Assembly: GCA_050014815.1 (NCBI GenBank)
Contig: JBEKCP010000201.1
Span: forward strand, 1-9,178
DNA: 9,178 bases
Direction: 5' to 3'
Source of the DNA: JBEKCP01 sp050014815
GTDB taxonomy: Bacteria > Planctomycetota > Planctomycetia > Pirellulales > Thermoguttaceae
Of the stretch, positions 3,376-7,902 are shown piece after piece. Below the pieces are notes generated by a model. That model did not search any database. It had not been told where the DNA came from and worked only from the letters and a program-made list of their open reading frames with translations. Each line of letters opens with the position of its first letter. The first letter of the stretch is position 1. Both the position numbers and the translations under genes were made by a program.

Positions 3376-6202
3376 TTTCCAGCAGCGGACGGAGGAAGCG
3401 GCCGGTCGCGTTGTCTTCCAGCGCGGCGACCTGCTCGGGCGTGCCGGTGGCGACGACCCGGCCGCCCCCCTCGCCCCCCTCGGGACCAAGGTCGATGATC
3501 CAGTCGGCCGACTTGATCACGTCCAGGTTGTGCTCGATCACGACCACCGTGTTGCCGAGGTCCACCAGCCGGCCCAACACCAAAAGGAGCTTCTGGATGT
3601 CGTCGAAGTGCAGCCCGGTGGTCGGCTCGTCGAGGATGTAGAAGGTCTTGCCGGTGCCGGTGCGGCCCAGCTCGGTGGCCAGTTTGATCCGCTGGGCCTC
3701 GCCGCCGGAGAGCGTGGTCGACGACTGGCCGAGCGTGATGTAGCCCAGCCCGACCTCTTGCAGGCTGGAGAGCAACCGGGCAACGGCGGGAAAGTTCTGG
3801 AAGAACTCGGCGGCCTCGTCCACGCGGAGGTCCAGGACGTCGGCGATCGAGAGGCCCCGGTAGCGGATCTCCAGCGTCTGGCGATTGAAGCGCTTGCCGC
3901 CGCACACCGGGCAGGGGACATAGAGGTCGGGCAGGAAGTTCATCTCGATCCGCCGCTGGCCCTGGCCCTGGCACTCCTCGCAGCGGCCGCCCTTGACGTT
4001 GAAGCTGAAGCGGCCGGCCTTGTAGCCGCGGGCGCGGGCGTCGCGGGTGGCGGCCATCACGCGGCGGATCTCGTCGAAAACGCCGGTGTACGTCGCCGGG
4101 TTGCTCCGGGGCGTCCGCCCGATCGGCGTCTGGTCCACCTCGACCACCTTTTCAATCTGGCGAACGCCGCGGAGGCCCGCGTGCGGGCCCGGCTTGGGCG
4201 CCACGCCGCCCAACCGCCGCACGAGGGCCCGGGCCAGCGTCTCGCTGACCAGCGAACTCTTGCCCGAGCCGCTCACCCCCGTCACGCACACCAGGACCGA
4301 TAGGGGGAACTTCGCCGCGAGGTTCTTGAGGTTATTGGTCGTGACGCCTTCGATGGTGATCGAGCGGGTGGTGGCCACGCGCCGGCGGTGCTCGGGGATC
4401 GGGATCCGCTGGCATCCGGCCAGGTAGCGGCCGGTGAGCGAGTTGGGGTCGGCGGCCAGTTGCTCGGGGGTGCCTTGGGCGACGATGCGGCCGCCGTGCC
4501 GGCCAGCCCCGGGCCCCAGGTCCACCAGCCAGTCGGCCCGGCGCATGATCATCTCGTCGTGCTCGACGACGATAACGGTGTTTCCGGCCGACTTGAGCTG
4601 CTGGAGGGCTTCGATGAGCCGCAGATTGTCGCGCGGGTGCAGGCCGATCGACGGCTCGTCCAGGACGTAGCAGACGCCGACCAGTCCCGACCCCAGCCCG
4701 CTGGCCAGGCGGACCCGCTGGAGCTCGCCGCCGCTGAGGGTCTCGGCCGGCCGGTCGAGCGTGAGGTATTCCAGCCCGACCTTGTCCAGAAACGCCAACC
4801 GGGCCGCGATCTCGCCGAGGATCGGCTGGGCGATCGGCCGGCGATCGTCGGGGAAAGTCAGGTCCTCGAAGAAGCGGCGGGCCGCCGTGACGCTCAGCGC
4901 CGTTACCTCGTGGATCGCCCGGCCCGAGAGCCGGACCGCGCGGGCCTCCGGCCGCAGCCGTGTACCTTTGCACGCCTCGCAGACGACCTGGCCGCGACAC
5001 GCCTCCAGACGCCGGTATTTCGCCTGGCTGGCGGTCGTGGCATACTCCTTTTCCAGGAGGATCAGCAGGCCCTGGAAGCGATGGCCGTCCCCATCGAGGA
5101 GCTGCTGGACGGCCTTGGGCTTGAGCCGGGCCAAGGGCGTCGTCCAGCCGGCGCCGACCGATTGGCTCCACGGCCGCAGCAGTTCGCGGTACTTTCGCAT
5201 CGCGGCCGGCCCAGCCCCTCGCCACGGAGCCACCGCCCCCTGGGCCAGCGAAAGCTGCTGGTCCGGAAGCAGCAACTCCCTGTCGAAACCCACGCGGGCC
5301 CCCAGCCCCTCGCACGCCGGACACGCCCCGTACGGACTGTTGAAACTGAACGTCCGCGGCTCCAACTCCTCGTAGCTGAGCTTGCAGTTGGGGCAGGCGT
5401 ACTGGGTGCTGAACAGCTCGTCCTTCCAGACCGTGCGGCCCGACTTCTCCCGCCGCTCGTGACTGGCCAGCACCAGCCCGTCCCCCTGCTTGACGGCCAG
5501 ATGGATCGATTCGCCCAGCCGCGCCCGGACTCCCTCGCGAATGACCACGCGGTCGATGACGGCCTCGATGTGGTGCGTCTTCTGCGGCGCCAAGGGCGGC
5601 GGATCGTTCACGTCGATGATGACGCCGTCGACCCTGGCCCGCAGGAAACCCGCCTTCCGTATCCCCTCGATCACGTCCTGGTGTTGCCCCTTGCGGCCGC
5701 GGACCCGCGGGGCCAGCAGGACCATCCGCGTCCCCTCCGGCCGCTGGAGCAGGGTGTCGAGGATCTGCTCGGGCGACTGCTGCCGGATCGGCGTGCCGCA
5801 CTGGTAGCAGGTCGGCTCGCCCAGCCGGGCATACATCAGCCGCAGGTAGTCGTAGATCTCGGTGACCGTGGCCACCGTGCTGCGGGGATTATGACTGCCC
5901 GAACGCTGGTCGATCGAAATCGTCGGCTCCAAGCCCTCGATCAGGTCCACGTCCGGCCGCTCCAACTGGTGAAGGAACTGGCGGGCGTAGACCGAAAGGC
6001 TCTCGATGTACTGCCGCTGCCCCTCGGCGTAGAGGGTGTCGAAGGCCAGGGAGCTCTTGCCGGACCCGCTCGGGCCGGTAATGACCACCAGCCGGTCCCG
6101 GGGCAGGTCCAGATCGAGGTTTTGCAGGTTGTGTACCCGGGCGCCGCGGATGCGGATGCACTGGTCTCGATCGGGCCGGACGTCGCGAGAGTCCCGATTC
6201 AT
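3368..6202 (-). CDS. uvrA: UvrABC excinuclease subunit A
   Basis: DNA-damage recognition ATPase of nucleotide excision repair. A UvrA dimer loads UvrB on lesions, after which UvrC incises. The 944 residues are the normal full length. Visible landmarks are Walker A 1 GPSGSGKS (43-50), zinc finger 1 with Cys 270, 273, 294 and 297, ABC signature LSGGELQ (489-495) and Walker B YVLDEPS (512-518). The second half has Walker A 2 GVSGSGKS (642-649), zinc finger 2 with Cys 741, 744, 764 and 767 (spacing CX2CX19CX2C), signature LSGGEAQ (831-837) and Walker B YILDEPTTGLH (855-865). Both ATPase halves are intact. The ATG at 6202 has only a weak GGGGA five bases or so upstream, inside a sequence resembling a CsrA site. 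The stop codon lies inside a heptad repeat. It is transcribed alone, from a candidate promoter at 6245-6273. Confidence 0.98.
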   Translation of the reverse strand: MNRDSRDVRPDRDQCIRIRGARVHNLQNLDLDLPRDRLVVITGPSGSGKSSLAFDTLYAEGQRQYIESLSVYARQFLHQLERPDVDLIEGLEPTISIDQRSGSHNPRSTVATVTEIYDYLRLMYARLGEPTCYQCGTPIRQQSPEQILDTLLQRPEGTRMVLLAPRVRGRKGQHQDVIEGIRKAGFLRARVDGVIIDVNDPPPLAPQKTHHIEAVIDRVVIREGVRARLGESIHLAVKQGDGLVLASHERREKSGRTVWKDELFSTQYACPNCKLSYEELEPRTFSFNSPYGACPACEGLGARVGFDRELLLPDQQLSLAQGAVAPWRGAGPAAMRKYRELLRPWSQSVGAGWTTPLARLKPKAVQQLLDGDGHRFQGLLILLEKEYATTASQAKYRRLEACRGQVVCEACKGTRLRPEARAVRLSGRAIHEVTALSVTAARRFFEDLTFPDDRRPIAQPILGEIAARLAFLDKVGLEYLTLDRPAETLSGGELQRVRLASGLGSGLVGVCYVLDEPSIGLHPRDNLRLIEALQQLKSAGNTVIVVEHDEMIMRRADWLVDLGPGAGRHGGRIVAQGTPEQLAADPNSLTGRYLAGCQRIPIPEHRRRVATTRSITIEGVTTNNLKNLAAKFPLSVLVCVTGVSGSGKSSLVSETLARALVRRLGGVAPKPGPHAGLRGVRQIEKVVEVDQTPIGRTPRSNPATYTGVFDEIRRVMAATRDARARGYKAGRFSFNVKGGRCEECQGQGQRRIEMNFLPDLYVPCPVCGGKRFNRQTLEIRYRGLSIADVLDLRVDEAAEFFQNFPAVARLLSSLQEVGLGYITLGQSSTTLSGGEAQRIKLATELGRTGTGKTFYILDEPTTGLHFDDIQKLLLVLGRLVDLGNTVVVIEHNLDVIKSADWIIDLGPEGGEGGGRVVATGTPEQVAALEDNATGRFLRPLLERD

Positions 6203-6203
6203 G

Positions 6204-6215
6204 ACATCCCCGGAC
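6204..6215 (-). promoter_or_regulatory. Possible CsrA binding site over the uvrA ribosome binding site
   Basis: The minus strand reads GTCCGGGGATGT, agreeing at 10 of 12 positions with the E. coli CsrA SELEX consensus RUACARGGAUGU, and it ends one base before the uvrA ATG. Binding there would block ribosome access. The 12-base match is partly forced by the overlap with a purine-rich initiation region, so chance agreement is possible. Confidence 0.3.
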
Positions 6216-6235
6216 GGGCGCAGTGATAAATAGTA

Positions 6236-6258
6236 AAACCTGTAAGTCTACAAGGTTT
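6236..6258. promoter_or_regulatory. Dyad overlapping the uvrA -10 box (candidate operator)
   Basis: The left arm AAACCTGTA (6236-6244) is complementary to TACA-AGGTTT (6249-6258) with a single extra base. The centre is TGTA-AGTC-TACA. It covers the candidate uvrA -10 hexamer, where a repressor would block initiation. Since uvrA is commonly SOS-controlled, a LexA-type operator is one possibility, but the motif is neither the E. coli (CTGT-N8-ACAG) nor the Gram-positive LexA box. Confidence 0.4.
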
Positions 6259-6273
6259 ACGCGGTTTTTACAA
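6245..6273 (-). promoter_or_regulatory. Candidate uvrA promoter
   Basis: On the minus strand TTGTAA (6273-6268) and TAGACT (6250-6245) are spaced by 17 bases, each matching the sigma70 consensus at four of six positions. Transcription would begin near 6238, about 35 bases before the ATG. Confidence 0.4.
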
Positions 6274-6324
6274 CGGATTACACCTGGCGTGGGCAGCGGT
6301 CTATCCGGAAGAGGGGGCAGCGTG

Positions 6325-6337
6325 CGGCTGTCAGCCG
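6325..6337. other. 13-bp palindrome in the uvrA upstream region
   Basis: CGGCTG-T-CAGCCG is a perfect palindrome around one central base, about 120 bases before uvrA. It could be a protein binding site or chance. It is the only other structured element between the uvrA promoter and the inverted repeat at 6378-6447. Confidence 0.4.
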
Positions 6338-6377
6338 GACAATACTAAAATGTGACGTAGATAAAACACCCATCGCG

Positions 6378-6447
6378 GTTTAGCGGGCGGGCTTGCCCGC
6401 CGAGTCAATCGTCGGCCAACCCCGGCGGGCAAGCCCGCCCGCTAAAC
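6378..6447. repeat. Perfect 25-bp inverted repeat (GGCGGGC-type palindrome)
   Basis: The arms at 6378-6402 and 6423-6447 are exactly complementary over 25 bases around a 20-base loop. Each arm contains GCGGGCGGGCTTGCCCGCC, itself a near-palindrome. There is no following T run in either direction. GCGGGC-GGGC-type palindromes are familiar dispersed intergenic repeats in GC-rich bacteria (from memory). It separates the divergent uvrA and the plus-strand 71-residue gene and may act as a bidirectional transcription barrier. Confidence 0.85.
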
Positions 6448-6499
6448 GTGCTCAACCCCCACAGGCCATGATGGAACACGCGATATTTTCGCCGGGCGC

Positions 6500-6527
6500 T
6501 TGACAGATCGGCGATTTCGTGCATAAT
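6500..6527 (+). promoter_or_regulatory. Sigma70-like promoter for the plus-strand gene
   Basis: A perfect TTGACA (6500-6505) and CATAAT (6522-6527) are separated by 16 bases. Transcription would start near 6534, leaving a leader of almost 150 bases before the ATG at 6682. Confidence 0.6.
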
Positions 6528-6681
6528 AGGAGGTTTCGTACCCATGGCGCCTCCCGCCCCATAGACAACCATCACCGATGTAGCGCCGTGGCAGATGGTT
6601 CCGGCCGCCGATTCCGGTAGTGCCCGAAGTGTGGCACCCGGCCGGGCAAGAAAGAGTTCTTGTTAGAGGAGTGGCATTTCG
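6528..6681 (+). promoter_or_regulatory. Structured 5' leader with a possible six-codon ORF
   Basis: The leader opens with AGGAGG (6528-6533), a ribosome binding site ten bases before ATG 6544. That ATG starts a six-codon ORF, Met-Ala-Pro-Pro-Ala-Pro, stopping at 6564. A hairpin follows with arms AACCATC (6567-6573) and GATGGTT (6594-6600). A second hairpin has GTGCC (6620-6624) and GGCAC (6633-6637), extended by CCGG on both sides. The leader ends with GAGGAG ten bases before the main ATG. A Pro-rich mini-ORF before paired hairpins resembles translational attenuation, but this is inference, and the mini-ORF may be chance because the transcript may begin too close to its ribosome binding site. 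Confidence 0.35.
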
Positions 6682-6897
6682 ATGCGAAACGTGTTTGAAG
6701 CGATTCTGGAGTGCGGGCACGACGAGGATTTCGTCCCCGCCGAGAACGGGGAGTTTATCCAGACGGATGCGCCGGCCGGCTCGAAGGCAAAGATCGATAT
6801 CCTGGCCGAGCGCGTGATGCGCGGCGTGCCGCTGTGGCATCCTGAAGATCGTTCCGACTACGGCGGATTGACCGGCGCCGTGCGGCCCAGAACCTAG
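6682..6897 (+). CDS. Conserved-looking hypothetical protein, 71 residues
   Basis: A soluble acidic protein with no signal peptide or membrane segment. The N-terminus is MRNVFEAILECGHDEDFVPA, then a loop, a helix KIDILAERVMRGVPLWHPEDR (38-58) and a tail TGAVRPR (64-70). I do not recognise a named family, although the pattern of a helix followed by LWHPxDR-x-Y-x-GLTG looks like a real small conserved protein. Support for translation: GAGGAG upstream at acceptable spacing, a consensus promoter at 6500-6527, and codon use with GC-rich third positions. It is the only plus-strand gene here and converges on csrA with a 40-base gap. The function is unknown. Confidence 0.75.
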   Translation: MRNVFEAILECGHDEDFVPAENGEFIQTDAPAGSKAKIDILAERVMRGVPLWHPEDRSDYGGLTGAVRPRT

Positions 6898-6905
6898 CGA
6901 GTGCT

Positions 6906-6929
6906 CGTTTCGCACCCGGGAGCGAACCG
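6906..6929. terminator. Weak hairpin between the convergent 71-residue gene and csrA
   Basis: CGTTTCGC (6906-6913) pairs with GCGAACCG (6922-6929) with one mismatch around an eight-base loop, nine bases after the plus-strand stop codon and nine before the csrA stop. There is no T run on either side, so termination would have to be factor-assisted. Confidence 0.3.
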
Positions 6930-6937
6930 TTCCCAGC

Positions 6938-7150
6938 CTATTCTTCGTGTTCGGCCGGTCCTTGATCGGTTGCGGGAACCACCTTCGCGAGCGGCGGGTT
7001 TCGCGGCTCGAGTTCCCCACGCAGCACGCGGATGTTCGCCGGCGCCTGGATGCCCAGACGAACGCGGTCGCCCGTGACGTGTACGACGGTCACCACGATC
7101 GACTCGCCGAGTTGGATCCGCTGGCTCTCCCGCCGCGACAAGACCAACAT
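6938..7150 (-). CDS. csrA: Carbon storage regulator CsrA (RsmA), translational regulator
   Basis: Small dimeric RNA-binding protein that blocks or promotes translation by binding GGA motifs in message leaders. The 70-residue protein begins MLVLSRRESQRIQLG. It keeps Leu4, the central strand TVVHVTGDRVRLGIQAP (21-37) and Arg44 in RVLRGE (41-46), the residues that contact RNA in E. coli CsrA. The position before Arg44 is Leu instead of His. The tail (50-70) is longer and more acidic than in E. coli. The frame is open 22 codons upstream, but the ATG at 7150 is chosen because GGGAGGT lies seven bases before it and the protein then starts like the family. It has its own promoter with a dyad over the -10 box, and its ribosome binding site matches the CsrA consensus, so autoregulation is likely. 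Confidence 0.95.
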   Translation of the reverse strand: MLVLSRRESQRIQLGESIVVTVVHVTGDRVRLGIQAPANIRVLRGELEPRNPPLAKVVPATDQGPAEHEE

Positions 7151-7157
7151 AGCTCTA

Positions 7158-7169
7158 ACCTCCCTGTAT
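7158..7169 (-). promoter_or_regulatory. CsrA binding site over the csrA ribosome binding site
   Basis: The minus strand reads ATACAGGGAGGT, matching the E. coli CsrA SELEX consensus RUACARGGAUGU at 11 of 12 positions. It contains the Shine-Dalgarno sequence of csrA itself, so CsrA binding would repress its own translation, as known in E. coli. Confidence 0.6.
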
Positions 7170-7176
7170 GAGTGCG

Positions 7177-7200
7177 TGAAGTGTCTATATGTACACTTCA
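7177..7200. promoter_or_regulatory. Perfect 8-bp dyad over the csrA -10 box (candidate operator)
   Basis: TGAAGTGT (7177-7184) and ACACTTCA (7193-7200) are exact inverted copies separated by eight bases. The dyad spans the -10 hexamer and the probable transcription start, the classic position for a repressor. Alternatively it could form a hairpin at the very 5' end of the transcript, but half of the dyad would lie upstream of the start site, which favours a DNA operator. Confidence 0.55.
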
Positions 7201-7216
7201 GGTTGTGGGTTGTCAA
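7188..7216 (-). promoter_or_regulatory. csrA promoter
   Basis: On the minus strand a perfect TTGACA (7216-7211) and TACATA (7193-7188) have a 17-base spacer. The start would be near 7181, giving a leader of about 30 bases that contains the CsrA-like site. The -35 box begins eight bases after the stop codon of the upstream hypothetical gene. Confidence 0.6.
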
Positions 7217-7223
7217 GTGGGCT

Positions 7224-7520
7224 TCAAGCCGCCGCCCGCTCCAACTCGGGAGCGGTCGTCAACTGGGTCTTTTGGAACCGTTCGCCGCCGGAGCCGTAGA
7301 ACAGAATCTGGTTCCGGTCCGTCTCCCAGATGGCCGAGAACCGCGTGGCCCTGGGCCCCTGGAGGCAGAAATAAATCCCGCAGGGCTTTCCACTTCGCCT
7401 GAGAATCCGTTCCGTCATGGGAAACGCGCCGAATTGGAGCTCGTATTGTTCGCAAATTGTTGTGCTGACGTACTCTCGAAGATCATCCACGCTGTCAATC
7501 TGTTGAATGCAAATCAACAT
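7224..7520 (-). CDS. Hypothetical protein, 98 residues
   Basis: A soluble protein with an N-terminal helix region and a beta-rich core containing KPCGIYFCLQGPRATRFSAI (45-64) and WETDRNQILFYGSGGERFQK (65-84). The core pattern, with a strand IYFCL, Gly-Pro-Arg, a strand ending IWE, then ILFYGS-GER, looks like a conserved small domain, and I believe similar proteins occur in planctomycetes, but I cannot name a family. An in-frame stop lies three codons before ATG 7520, so that ATG is the earliest ATG start. Its ribosome binding site is poor: AGGAG lies about 13 bases upstream and is followed by an out-of-frame ATG (7534) opening an 11-codon ORF that overlaps this start. Expression may therefore be low or coupled. 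It ends seven bases before the csrA -35 box. Confidence 0.7.
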   Translation of the reverse strand: MLICIQQIDSVDDLREYVSTTICEQYELQFGAFPMTERILRRSGKPCGIYFCLQGPRATRFSAIWETDRNQILFYGSGGERFQKTQLTTAPELERAAA

Positions 7521-7617
7521 TTTGGATCATGGTCTCCTGATGGATTGCATGGACTAGCTATTTCGCGGCCCATGCGTATAAAGGGCAATCTGGGATAAAT
7601 GCCGACAGAGAAGGCTA

Positions 7618-7769
7618 TCGGCAAAATAGGCCGAGGAATTCGTATCCGTTTACTACCCTTTTCCTTGGCCCAGGACGCGATGCGAGATTCCTGTTCGCGT
7701 CGCTAATCCCGTGCGGCAAAGCGGATACCGCGGCCGGTAGCAGCCGGTGGAGCAATCACCGGTTTTTTT
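7618..7769 (+). ncRNA. Candidate small RNA ending at a strong terminator
   Basis: The stems in order are TCGGC/GCCGA (7618-7622, 7630-7634), GACGCGA/TCGCGTC (7674-7680, 7695-7701), GCGG/CCGC (7721-7724, 7728-7731), then the terminator hairpin. No ORF is present on this strand and the nearest upstream plus-strand gene ends at 6897, beyond two minus-strand genes, so the terminator needs another source of transcripts. I do not recognise a known RNA family and see no clear promoter; the 5' end is a guess. Confidence 0.3.
7744..7769 (+). terminator. Rho-independent terminator on the plus strand
   Basis: CCGGTG (7744-7749) and CACCGG (7757-7762) form a perfect 6-bp GC-rich stem with a seven-base loop, followed directly by seven T (7763-7769). 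On the minus strand there is no T run after the stem, so it acts only on plus-strand transcription. No plus-strand gene lies immediately before it. Confidence 0.65.
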
Positions 7770-7902
7770 CTTTCAAGTCACGGGAGCCCCGCAAAACCGC
7801 AAAAGCCAACGCGGTTTGCCCAGCTTTATACCGTGCGCGGCCAGTAGTGAGACGTTTCCGAAGGCGAAACATTGCATTTCAGCCCGCGCAGGCTATGAAA
7901 AG

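Larger units (their letters stand above)
7521..7902. other. Gene-free interval with hairpins
   Basis: These 382 bases lie between the S1-protein stop and the 98-residue gene and hold no credible ORF. They contain the plus-strand hairpin series described as a candidate RNA (7618-7769). A hairpin follows with AAACCGC (7794-7800) and GCGGTTT (7811-7817), which may end the S1-protein transcript on the minus strand without a T run. A small stem GTTTC/GAAAC lies at 7854-7870. I see no strong promoter in either direction; TATAAA at 7577-7582 on the plus strand has no -35. Confidence 0.6.

Noticed and set aside
3183..3974. Minus-strand frame running from uvrA into the repeat block, giving a Gly-Ile-Arg-Asp-Trp repeat protein
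   Set aside because: The repetitive peptide is only a translation of the heptad array in another frame. The frame overlaps uvrA and has no independent start signal.
4388..6226. Very long open frame (over 600 codons) antisense to uvrA, with other long antisense frames at 3530-4303 and 4332-5801
   Set aside because: They are complementary to or overlap the coding frame of a complete, motif-perfect uvrA in GC-rich DNA, where antisense frames stay open by codon bias. The translations are low-complexity Arg/Pro/Ala/Gln-rich with no recognisable domain and no ribosome binding site.
6442..7020. 192-codon minus-strand frame between csrA and the inverted repeat
   Set aside because: It overlaps the 3' end of csrA and is antisense to the 71-residue gene. 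The sequence is Arg/His/Gly-rich without family features.
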